From Arthrobacter_M sp030063245 (GTDB lineage: Bacteria; Actinomycetota; Actinomycetes; Actinomycetales; Micrococcaceae), in the NCBI RefSeq assembly GCF_051131705.1, contig NZ_CP180316.1:4216001-4280000 (forward strand): 64,000 nucleotides of DNA. The letters run 5' to 3'. Made by a program: the position numbers and the translations under genes. The notes under the pieces were generated by a model that saw nothing but the letters and a program-made list of their open reading frames with translations, had not been told where the DNA came from and did not search any database. Of this stretch, positions 9,450-16,674 are shown piece after piece. Position 1 is the first letter of the stretch. The number at the start of each line of letters is the position of its first letter.

Positions 9450-9983
9450 TCATCCATCACCACTGGACACGACGCGGCCGCCGTCAAACAATGCGACGCT
9501 CAACACCTGTTCCGCGACGTTCAGATTGAGTCCGGTTTGGTCGGCTATCCATTCCGGGTTGGGATGCTTCCCTGCTGCCGTGCGGATGAGCTGTGCCAGT
9601 TGCTGTTTGGTTTCCTCCAGCCGCATGGTGGCGTCCAGGTGGTTTTGGGCAGCACTTTGGAGTGTTCTCTCGTTGTTGAGCGTTTTTCGACCTGGGACCA
9701 GGTTCTCGCCGGTACCGGTGCCGGCTTCGTCTGCGACGGCGGGGTTTTCGGTGGTGATGGTGAAGTTGCCGGCGTTATAGGTGACAGCATCGATCAAGCC
9801 CTTGTCCTGGGTGATGTGCAGGTCGAATTCCGGATAGTCCATGTACGGCAGGACATAGTCCCGAATCATTGCTTTGAGCTGTTCTGGGTACACGAATCGG
9901 ACTTCAAGGTCGGCAATGTCATGGTCTTGTCTGATCCGGTCAAAAACGACTCTTGAGGTGATGACGGGGTGTACGTTGTCCAC
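9450..9983 (-). CDS. hypothetical protein, 177 residues
   Basis: I do not recognise this protein. It starts at a GTG at 9983 with AAAGGAG about nine bases upstream, a good ribosome site that supports real translation. It is acidic and soluble, with no signal peptide or membrane segment. The first half has mixed alpha/beta character (EVRFVYPEQLKAMIRDYVLP). The C-terminal third reads QNHLDATMRLEETKQQLAQL and ends in a helix-turn-helix-like piece, WIADQTGLNLNVAEQVLSVA. It stands alone just inside the accessory region. Confidence 0.55.
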   Translation of the reverse strand: MDNVHPVITSRVVFDRIRQDHDIADLEVRFVYPEQLKAMIRDYVLPYMDYPEFDLHITQDKGLIDAVTYNAGNFTITTENPAVADEAGTGTGENLVPGRKTLNNERTLQSAAQNHLDATMRLEETKQQLAQLIRTAAGKHPNPEWIADQTGLNLNVAEQVLSVALFDGGRVVSSGDG

Positions 9984-10312
9984 TGTTTTTTCGCTCCTTT
10001 AGGTCGCGTCGGCGGGATGTGGGTATCTGTCGGCCGCGACTGCGGACATCAGGTTTTACGCCTGCGACAGGGCCTACCCCGTTTCCGGTGTCCGCTCCGC
10101 TGAGCTGTCGTGGACAAACTGGATGTGAAAGATATTCGGTGCGACCAGCCATGGGGATGGGTGCGCTTCACTCCGCTGCCGACGCTTTGGGCGCGAATGT
10201 GGGGCCACCACCGGGACTGGAGTGTTTGCGCGTGCGGATGCCTTCGGTAATTTCGTGTTGTTGAAACAACGATCTGTGCACTCGACTTTCGGACATCCGT
10301 GCAGACGACTTC
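9984..10312. other. intergenic, no gene seen
   Basis: About 330 bases between the hypothetical protein and a resolvase remnant. Open frames here have no ribosome site and no recognisable product. A 13-mer, GTGCAGACGACTT, at 10299-10311 recurs at 16494 and 19812. Confidence 0.5.
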
Positions 10313-10530
10313 GGAAAATGGCACTGTTCTTCCACATGCTCGCCGCGATCGCGGAGTTCGAGCACAATCTCATCGTCGAACCCACCCACGACGGTCTTGC
10401 GGCCGTCTGCGCCCGCGGTCGCAAGGGCGGTCCAAAGTTCAAGATGAGACCGAAAAGATCCGCCAGGCTCGCGAGGTACGACGCGGGCGAGTATACGGTG
10501 CAGGAGATCGCCGACACACTCGGGGTTTGT
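10313..10530 (+). pseudogene. serine resolvase/invertase remnant (C-terminal part)
   Basis: The translation contains FFHMLAAIAEFEHNLIVE and DGLAAVCARGRKGGPKFKM, the end of the catalytic domain and the start of the Hin-type DNA-binding domain. The family pattern then continues in other frames (EKIRQAREV, then AGEYTVQEIADTLGV). At least two small deletions have destroyed the frame, and the N-terminal catalytic domain is absent. It is a dead fragment of a transposon or invertase recombinase. Confidence 0.75.
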
Positions 10531-10582
10531 TGTCGGATTCACGGAATTGGACTAGCGTGAAAAAACCAACCAGAGGAGCATC

Positions 10583-10807
10583 ATGAGCGACCCCGGAACT
10601 GAACAACAGCCCTACGGCGAACCCGAGGATCCCCGAACAAACAACCCGTCTACGAAACCGGCAGGAGAACCCGACAAGACGGAAGACCCGGACGGCACCC
10701 CCGTGACGGAAGACCCGGACGGCACCCCCGTGACGGAAGACCCGGACGGCACCCCCGTGACGGAAGACCCGGACGGCACCCCCGTGGAGAACCCCTCGGG
10801 AGGCTGA
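10583..10807 (+). CDS. small acidic repeat protein (74 residues)
   Basis: The ATG at 10583 follows GAGGAG at ideal spacing. The product is very acidic, rich in P, D, E, G and T, and lacks hydrophobic segments, so it is probably disordered. Its second half is four copies of a nine-residue repeat, DPDGTPVTE, encoded by a tandem DNA repeat. I know of no named function. A similar small acidic protein lies at 11430, so the two may be related by style or by origin. Confidence 0.55.
   Translation: MSDPGTEQQPYGEPEDPRTNNPSTKPAGEPDKTEDPDGTPVTEDPDGTPVTEDPDGTPVTEDPDGTPVENPSGG
10685..10786 (+). repeat. 27-bp tandem repeat, three full copies plus one partial
   Basis: Identical 27-bp units lie at 10685-10711, 10712-10738 and 10739-10765, followed by a 21-base partial copy at 10766-10786. 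The period is a multiple of three, so the repeat adds DPDGTPVTE units to the small protein without breaking the frame. The identical copies suggest recent slippage expansion. Confidence 0.9.
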
Positions 10808-11267
10808 TAGTTTCCAACGGTGGAGGACTGGCGGGGCGCCGCAGTGAACCCTTCCGTGTCCCACCGCTCATTTTGCTATGTTCCATAAATTAACGCGATG
10901 AGTAGTAATACTGTTCCTCGCGTTTCCACAGGAACACGCTTCGCGGCGCAGGCTCGGCTGTGGACAGAACGACACGGTCTAAAGGTGCCGTCCCTGGCGG
11001 AGCCCGCTGGTTTTTCTCGTTCATGGAAGTTGTTCTGTCTCTAGCCTCGGCCTTCACGCGGTACGTCCGAAAGCCGGCTTCCGCAGTCAACGAACAGTCA
11101 TCATCAGCCAGGTCAAAGTGCTGCCAGACACCAGCGTCGTCGTTGCCCGTCAAGAAAGGACAATATGCTCTCGCTAATTCGCTTCCATGGCTTTGCATGT
11201 CTCTATAGCCAGCCGTCAATGAGGACTGCCAGAACACAGCACAGGGCGGCGACACCCAACAAGACCA
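10808..11267. other. intergenic, no confident gene
   Basis: About 460 bases with open frames on both strands, none with a good start context or recognisable product. On the minus strand near 11300-11200 a short hydrophobic peptide (VIDGMVLLGVAALCCVLAVL) could form one membrane helix, but nothing else supports it. Confidence 0.4.
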
Positions 11268-11428
11268 TGCCATCTATCACCCTGGATGTCCACAAAATCT
11301 GCATCCAGGGCGCCGAGGATCTGTACGACCATACGGCCGCAGAAGGCTGGAACTGGTCGACAATTGCAGCGGCCGAGGATAGATTCGTCCATAAGCCCAC
11401 ATCAATCGCCTTCACCACCAGGGAGTGA
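11268..11428 (+). CDS. possible 53-residue protein upstream of acidic protein
   Basis: A short frame from ATG 11268 (MPSITLDVHKICIQGAEDLY...) ends one base before the ATG of the next small gene, whose AGGGAG ribosome site lies inside it. This close coupling is the only support. There is no clear ribosome site for its own start, and the product is unrecognised. Confidence 0.25.
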
Positions 11429-11429
11429 C

Positions 11430-11654
11430 ATGCAATCATTTGACGCGACACCCAACGAGAAGAATCCAGATCCGCTAGGCAGCGAAGAAAGCGCCTCTGA
11501 CGCAGAGAGTACGGCGGACCCGAACGGGGCCGCCACGCAAAAACCAGCCCGCAAGGACGCTGACGCGCTGCCCGATGGTTCGGGCACTGACCGCCGCCAG
11601 GGCATCGAGGATCAAGGTAAGGAAAACGGCGAACAAAGTTTCGACGCCGGCTAG
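11430..11654 (+). CDS. small acidic disordered protein (74 residues)
   Basis: The frame starts at ATG 11430 behind AGGGAG. The product begins MQSFDATPNEKNPDPLGSEE and is rich in D, E, S, A, G and N, with no hydrophobic core and no cysteine. It matches the 10583 protein in length and composition but lacks the nine-residue repeat. No function is known. It could be a stress-related disordered protein of the type common in soil actinobacteria, but that is a guess. Confidence 0.45.
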   Translation: MQSFDATPNEKNPDPLGSEESASDAESTADPNGAATQKPARKDADALPDGSGTDRRQGIEDQGKENGEQSFDAG

Positions 11655-11711
11655 TCGGCCGGGGTGCCGCCCGCCCCTTGACTGATCGGGCGGCACGCCC
11701 TAGGCGCAGGC

Positions 11712-11990
11712 GTGGACTATCCCAGTACATTTGGACAGTTTCAGGACTGGTTCGGTACCGATGATGCGTGTCTGGAGTGCCTGGCAAAGTTGCGCTGGCC
11801 AGATGGATTCCTCTGCCCTAAATGCGGCGCTGGCGAGTGCTGGCGTACGGGTGCTGGGCTATGGATGTGTCGGGGATGCTCACGGCGGACGTCGGTGACA
11901 GCCGGGACCATTTTTGACCGCACCCGCACTCCGATGCGGACCTGGTTTGCCGTCTGGTTTGTCACCCCGCAGAAGAACGGTGTCTCTGGG
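11712..11990 (+). pseudogene. IS1595-family transposase, N-terminal fragment
   Basis: Beginning at GTG 11712 the frame encodes the start of an IS1595-type transposase: FQDWFGTDDACLECLAKLRW, then a zinc ribbon (CPKCGAGECW ... WMCRGCSRRTSVTAGTIF), then the conserved WF..WFVTPQKNGVSG. Homology stops near 11990 and the DDE catalytic domain is absent. No terminal inverted repeats were identified. It is a remnant of an insertion element. Confidence 0.8.
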
Positions 11991-12161
11991 GTCGCTTCAG
12001 AAAACGGAAAAAATCGTACGCTAAGGCCGCGTCGAGGCAGGTAACCACTGGTCCGCAGCTTGTCGATGGAAGCTGGCCAAAGTCCGTCCGTTTGGGGAAC
12101 CTTGGCTGGGACAGCTAAGCAGTCCCAGCAGGGCGAGGGCCGATGCTTCACCTCCGTCTGG

Positions 12162-12773
12162 TTATGACCACCAAAGTGATTCGTCGACTTCTTCCCCTTG
12201 TGCAGCCTGAAGCACCGTGGGACGCAACTCCGCCCACGCAGTGTCGCTATTGGCGAGCCGGACGACAGTATCGAGCCCAACAGATCCAGACCCATGGCGT
12301 TCCAGAGCGCTGCGTTTCACGACGTAGAACGACCATTGACCGAGGTCCAGCGGTCGATAATCCTCGTGGGCCACAGCAGTCTGAACGCAGAAGACGTAAA
12401 CGTGGGCGTTCAGTCCTTTTCCACCCGGATCGTAACCGTGACGTGGGTGGTATCGGGTGCTCCGTAAACCGCTGAAAGCGATTCGACTCGGCCTAGGCTG
12501 TTCCCACGCCTGCAAGTAAGCAGACGACTTTACCTCGATCCGGATCTTGTCCAACAGAAGGTCGTACGCGTCCCACTCCACCCGCGTGACATCGTGCAAC
12601 CCGAGAGCCTTCGCGACGAGGAACTCAGCCAGATACCCGCGCGTGTTATTCATGCGCAAGTCGCTCATAGCGAACCGCCAGAAGTCAACGACCGTGGCGT
12701 CCATGCCAACAAACCGATCAGAACCTTGGCTGGGTGGTGCCGGCGGTGGAACTATCCATGCTTCGTCAGCCAT
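12162..12773 (-). CDS. hypothetical protein with PD-(D/E)XK-like motif (203 residues)
   Basis: I do not recognise the family by name. After a proline-rich start, residues about 45-90 read RGYLAEFLVAKAL, EWDAYDLLL and IRIEVKSSAYLQAWEQ. That order (helix Glu, Asp after a strand, then E-x-K) is the signature of PD-(D/E)XK nuclease folds such as restriction enzymes and Holliday-junction resolvases. The rest (YVFCVQTAVAHEDYRPLDL, QWSFYVVKRSAL) fits the later strands. No methylase or other defence gene is adjacent. A nuclease-like role is plausible but unproven. Confidence 0.6.
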   Translation of the reverse strand: MADEAWIVPPPAPPSQGSDRFVGMDATVVDFWRFAMSDLRMNNTRGYLAEFLVAKALGLHDVTRVEWDAYDLLLDKIRIEVKSSAYLQAWEQPRPSRIAFSGLRSTRYHPRHGYDPGGKGLNAHVYVFCVQTAVAHEDYRPLDLGQWSFYVVKRSALERHGSGSVGLDTVVRLANSDTAWAELRPTVLQAAQGEEVDESLWWS

Positions 12774-12848
12774 GCCAAAACACTACAATCGGATCCGCTA
12801 ATCAGTCATTGACCCTGTTTCGTCCTTCGACGGCCTGTCCCGTTAGAG

Positions 12849-14335
12849 GGCTCTTCGCATTTGAGCATGGTTAGGGCGGCCTAAGAATTGGGATTTGTGG
12901 GATGTTCTCCGGCCTGCGCGGCGTGGCGTGAGGCGGAACGAGGTCAGGGTCTCCTTGAATTGGTAGCGACCAAGCTTCCAATCATAAAAGAGACCCTGAC
13001 TTGTCTAATTCTATGTCCTGCCCGAATGGGCGCTGGTGCGAACGGGCAGACACGATGTTCGCCGTCGACGGCGTGCACGTCATCTCTGCCGCGAATGCTG
13101 CCAGCAGACTCCTCCTTCATGTCGAAACCGATCAGAACACCACCGGTTGCCCGGACTGCGGGGTTGTGGCGATCGGCCACGGCCGCCGTAAAGTCCGCCT
13201 GCACGACGCACCGTCGTTGGGGCGGCCGGTGTCCCTGGTCTGGGTTAAGCGGGTATGGCGGTGTCCGGACACCGGCTGCCCCAGAGGCACCTTCACCGAG
13301 GAACACGCCCTGGCCGGTCGTCGGGCGAAACTCACGACCCGGGCCGTGCACTGGGCCGTGGACGCACTGGAACGCTTCGATACCTCCGTCTCGGCCCTGG
13401 CACACCAGCTCGGCGTGGCGTGGCGGACCGTCTGGGACGGAATCGAAGCCGAAGCACTCCGGCGGCTCGCGGACAAGGTCCGGCTGACCGGGGTGGACGC
13501 CCTCGGCGTTGACGAGCATGTCTGGTCCCATACCGGCTTCCCCGGCACGGGCATGGTCACCGGGATCGTGGACCACACCCGCGATGAGAAGGGCCGTGTT
13601 AATGCCCGGCTGCTGGATCTTATGCCGGGACGGTCGGGGAAGGTCTACGCGGACTGGATCAAGGCCCAGGGCAAGGACTTCGCCGAGGGGATCAAGGTCG
13701 CAACACTGGATCCATTCCGTGGTTACGCCAACGCCGTCCGTGATGAGCTACCCGAAGCAATCACCGTCGTTGACGCATTCCACGTCGTAAAGCTTGGTGG
13801 TGCTGCTCTGGACGATGTCCGCCGCCGCGTCCAACAAAGCACCCTGGGACACCGCGGACGTAAAGGGGACCCGCTCTTTGGGATCCGCCGCACCCTGCAG
13901 ATCGGTGCCGAACACCTCAACGACAAACAGGCCAAACGGCTGGAGGACAAACTCATCGCCGGAGATCCCGGCCATGAAGTCACGCTGGCCTGGCAGTGCT
14001 ACCAGAAGCTCCGGGATGTATACCACTCCAACCCGGCCAGAGGCCGGGATCTGGTGACCGGGATACTCACTTCTTTCCCGTCCTGTCCGATCCCGGAGAT
14101 CGCCAGACTCGGCAGGACCCTACGGCAATGGAAGAGCGCGATCCTCGCGTACTTCGAGACACACGGGGCCTCCAACGGACCGACCGAAGCGATCAACGGT
14201 GTTATCGAGACCACACGGCGGATCGCCCGCGGATTCCGGAACTTCGACCACTACAGACTCAGATGCCTACTCGCAGCCGGCGGCCATCGCCCATACCGGA
14301 AAAAAGCGGCAAACCATGCCTAAATGCGAAGAGCC
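12849..14335 (+). mobile_element. ISL3-family insertion sequence
   Basis: The element is 1487 bp. The left end (from 12849, GGCTCTTCGCATTT) and right end (to 14335) form imperfect inverted repeats of about 24 bp that differ at one or two bases. It carries one transposase gene. No matching 8-bp duplication was seen in the flanks, so it may have been rearranged after insertion. A perfect 11-bp inverted repeat (12943-12953 with 12990-13000) lies just before the transposase. Confidence 0.85.
13001..14323 (+). CDS. ISL3-family transposase
   Basis: This is a full-length 440-residue ISL3 transposase. It has an N-terminal zinc finger (CPDCGVVAIGHGRRKVRLHD, then CPDTGCPRGTF) and helix-turn-helix regions. 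The DDE domain contains GVDEHVWSHTG, ATLDPFRGYANAVRDELP and VVDAFHVVKL, and the C-terminal glutamate region is NGPTEAINGVIETTRRIARG. A TTG at 13001 is annotated as the start; the in-frame ATG at 13013 is an alternative. The frame is intact and the gene may still be active. Confidence 0.93.
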   Translation: MSNSMSCPNGRWCERADTMFAVDGVHVISAANAASRLLLHVETDQNTTGCPDCGVVAIGHGRRKVRLHDAPSLGRPVSLVWVKRVWRCPDTGCPRGTFTEEHALAGRRAKLTTRAVHWAVDALERFDTSVSALAHQLGVAWRTVWDGIEAEALRRLADKVRLTGVDALGVDEHVWSHTGFPGTGMVTGIVDHTRDEKGRVNARLLDLMPGRSGKVYADWIKAQGKDFAEGIKVATLDPFRGYANAVRDELPEAITVVDAFHVVKLGGAALDDVRRRVQQSTLGHRGRKGDPLFGIRRTLQIGAEHLNDKQAKRLEDKLIAGDPGHEVTLAWQCYQKLRDVYHSNPARGRDLVTGILTSFPSCPIPEIARLGRTLRQWKSAILAYFETHGASNGPTEAINGVIETTRRIARGFRNFDHYRLRCLLAAGGHRPYRKKAANHA

Positions 14336-14526
14336 ACCTATCCGCTACTGGCCTCCCGCCTCGGCGATTTAGGCCACGTCCCGTAAGCCGGTCCCGCACC
14401 GGACACACCTGCCCCGGACCTGCACAGTTGCAAGCACTGGCAGAACAGGTTGAGTCCACTGTGGGGCTACGTCAATTAGGGTCTAGTTCGACTATGGTTA
14501 GACATAAATGATGGAGGGTCTTAAGG

Positions 14527-15120
14527 ATGACTGGACATAAAGGGCAGGTGGTTGGCTACGTGAGGGTGAGCGCCGCCGACCAGAACGAGGCGCGGCAGCT
14601 CGAAGCACTTGGCCCTGTAGATAGGCTGTTCTGTGAGAAGGTCAGCGGCAAGAACACAGACGACAGAGCCCAGCTCCAAGAAATGCTCGGTTACGTCCGC
14701 GACGGGGACAAGGTTCGAGTGAAGTCACTCGACCGTTTGGCACGGTCCACGACGGACCTTCTCGCTCTCGTTGAGCAACTCAAAGCCAAGGGCGTCGCCT
14801 TGGAGTTCATCGACAACCCGGCCCTGAACACTGACACGGCCTAAGGGGAGTTCATGCTCACGGTCCTCGCCGCCATCGCGCAGTTGGAGCGCAAGACCAT
14901 CCGTGAGCGACAGGCCGAGGGCATCGCCATTGCCAAGAGGAACGGCGTCTACGACCGCGTCCCGAAGCTTTCACCGGAACAGATCCAACTGGCACGCGAA
15001 CGGATTGACCAGGACGTGCCCAAAGCCAAAGTGGCCCGGGATCTCGGCGTCTCGCGGCAGACGCTGTACGCAGCCCTGAACGGCAGCGGGAAGTATGCGT
15101 GCGCCGGTTCAGGCTGCTGA
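14527..15120 (+). pseudogene. serine resolvase (Tn3/Hin type) split by an in-frame stop codon
   Basis: The first part (from ATG 14527, after GGAGGG) encodes the resolvase catalytic domain: GYVRVSAADQNEARQLEAL with the active serine, then VKSLDRLARSTTDLLALVEQL. A TAA at 14842-14844 interrupts it, after which the same frame continues GEFMLTVLAAIAQLERKTIRERQ and ends in a helix-turn-helix (KVARDLGVSRQTLYAAL). A CAA-to-TAA change at 14842 explains the break. A separate start at ATG 14854 would give only the C-terminal half. Without read-through the recombinase is inactive. Confidence 0.87.
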
Positions 15121-15170
15121 CCCGAATGTATCCGAGACGCTGACCGCTCACAGTCCCCCCAGGATTGAAA

Positions 15171-15241
15171 CTGTCAGGATGAAATCCGAGACCCGCGACA
15201 ACACTTGTTAATGAATCGAAAAGAGGACTTCATTCTGACAG
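15171..15241. repeat. 71-bp MITE-like element with 17-bp inverted ends
   Basis: CTGTCAGGATGAAATCC (15171-15187) and the reverse complement of 15225-15241 agree at 15 of 17 positions. Only 37 bases separate the two arms and no coding capacity exists. This is either a miniature inverted-repeat element or the two joined ends of a deleted insertion sequence. The family is not recognised. Confidence 0.6.
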
Positions 15242-15265
15242 GCGAGAAGGCATCATGCCTGACGT

Positions 15266-15289
15266 CAAGTTGGGGTAAACCCCAACTTG
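15266..15289. other. perfect 10-bp stem with 4-base loop
   Basis: CAAGTTGGGG at 15266-15275 pairs perfectly with CCCCAACTTG at 15280-15289 around a TAAA loop. No T-run follows on either side, so it is not a standard intrinsic terminator. It lies in a non-coding stretch between the broken resolvase and the DUF1348 gene. The rest of the stretch 15290-15580 shows nothing recognisable. Confidence 0.6.
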
Positions 15290-15580
15290 GCGGCCCACGG
15301 CACCTTCAGGAGCACCGGGCCTCCGACGAGGGGAAGTCAGTTAAATAGTCCTATAGGGGTAGGTGGTCAGCCTTTTGCGGGCTGGCGAATCGACAGATAG
15401 TGAAAATGGCAGCCAGGGATCATTGGGCGTTCATCAAGCATCCTGCAGTAGTTCCGCGCCAACTTTCACGCCTCGTTCCTCTCCTCTAATGTGTCAACCG
15501 ACTAGACTGGCGTGATCGCAGCGCCAGCGTTCGTCTCGACGCAAGCCGCAAACGAGGCCGGCAGAAGGATAGGCACAGCC

Positions 15581-16054
15581 ATGACAGAGGATAAGCCGCC
15601 GTTCCCGCCCTTCACGCGCGAGACCGCGACGCAGAAGGTCCGAGCCGGTGAAGACGGCTGGAACGCGCGCGATCCGGTAAAGGTCGCTTCCGCGTACACG
15701 GTCGATAGCTGGTGGCGCAACCGGTCGGAATTCGTCGAGGGGCGCGACGCCATCATCGCTTTCCTCACCCGTAAGTGGCAGCACGAACTCGAATATCGCC
15801 TGATCAAAGAGATGTGGGCGTTCGAGGGCAACCGCATTGCTGTGCGCTTCGCCTACGAGTACCACGATTCCGACGGCGCATGGTTCCGTGCGTACGGCAA
15901 CGAGAACTGGCACTTTGACGAGCACGGACTCATGCGTTGGCGGCATGCGAGCATTAACGACGTGCCGATCAAGGAATCCGAACGCAAGTTCAACTGGTAT
16001 CGTAGCGGTCCCCGTCCGCTTGACCACCCGGGCTTGAGCGACTTCGGATTCTAG
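15581..16054 (+). CDS. DUF1348 family protein (SnoaL/NTF2-like)
   Basis: This 157-residue protein matches the DUF1348 family, a compact NTF2-like alpha/beta barrel. Family landmarks are FTRETATQKVRAGEDGWNAR, SWWRNRSEFVEGRDAI, IAVRFAYEYHDSDGAWFRAY and NENWHFDEHGLMRWRHASIN. The ATG at 15581 has AGAAGGATAGG upstream and suits the family length better than the GTG at 15512. The biochemical role of the family is unknown. It stands alone in the accessory region, ahead of an aldehyde dehydrogenase. Confidence 0.88.
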   Translation: MTEDKPPFPPFTRETATQKVRAGEDGWNARDPVKVASAYTVDSWWRNRSEFVEGRDAIIAFLTRKWQHELEYRLIKEMWAFEGNRIAVRFAYEYHDSDGAWFRAYGNENWHFDEHGLMRWRHASINDVPIKESERKFNWYRSGPRPLDHPGLSDFGF

Positions 16055-16372
16055 CTTGTCGTTTCGAGGCAACTAGTCGCCACCGACACCAGCGTTGGCA
16101 GCCATGTGATCGAGGTATTGGGTGACTCGGCTTAGGCAGTGGAAAACTCCTGGCAGGTCAAGGTTCTGCTCCCGGGTGGAGACCCGGGCATTAGCCGATG
16201 CGGTGTGCAGCCATGGGGGGTCCCTTCTCAAAACTCGATTCCGGGTCTTGGTTCAGCTGTACCGTTCCGAGAACTATTTGTGAGAATCAGGGGTCAGTGG
16301 CCAGTCCCGTGTTCGAAGTGCTGGTTTTCCGCGGCAGGACGCCGCGCTGGAGCGGGGAACGACAGGCCGGGA

Positions 16373-16416
16373 GATTCTCGATTCGTGGTCTTCTCGGAAT
16401 CCTTCGTTACCGAGAA
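16373..16416 (+). repeat. 44-bp dispersed repeat, copy 1
   Basis: It aligns without gaps to 47726-47769 with 35 of 44 bases identical, including exact blocks of 13 bases (GATTCTCGATTCG) and 12 bases (AATCCTTCGTTA). The outer arms TTCTCG and CGAGAA are complementary. Both copies lie in non-coding DNA upstream of a gene. Confidence 0.65.
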
Positions 16417-16631
16417 TGGACGTCAGGCTGCAGGGCACCGCCCCGGTGGCTGCCTTCACGCATCGGATGCCTCCTCGAACGGGTGCACCGGATGTGCAGA
16501 CGACTTTGGATATTCCGTGAAGTGAGCTTCTGAAGGTGACAGGTACCTTCCGAACTCAGATCGACATCGCCCCTGCGATATGTCTCGTATCCCATTCGTT
16601 GTTATACCTTTGAATTACGAGAGCTTGCACC

Positions 16632-16660
16632 GGCGCCGGCTTTCTCCGTGCGCCGGCGCC
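16632..16660 (+). promoter_or_regulatory. GC-rich hairpin in the leader of the aldehyde dehydrogenase
   Basis: GGCGCCGGC at 16632-16640 pairs with GCCGGCGCC at 16652-16660, leaving an 11-base loop. It ends only a few bases before the AAGGAGAG ribosome site of the gene at 16675. It could affect translation or transcript stability; no T-run follows it. Confidence 0.5.
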
Positions 16661-16674
16661 CGATAAGGAGAGCC

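Larger units (their letters stand above)
16055..16674. other. 620-bp non-coding stretch with short dispersed repeats
   Basis: No gene is supported. It contains a 44-bp sequence (16373-16416) that recurs at 47726-47769, one copy of the 13-mer GTGCAGACGACTT at 16494-16506, and a strong hairpin just before the next gene. The content suggests decayed mobile DNA. Confidence 0.5.

Noticed and set aside
10685..10786. CRISPR array
   Set aside because: The 27-bp repeats are directly adjacent, without spacers, and are coding.
12519..12530. Fourth copy of the 13-mer (GCAGACGACTT)
   Set aside because: Only 11 bases match, and they lie inside the coding sequence of the PD-(D/E)XK-like gene, so chance is likely.
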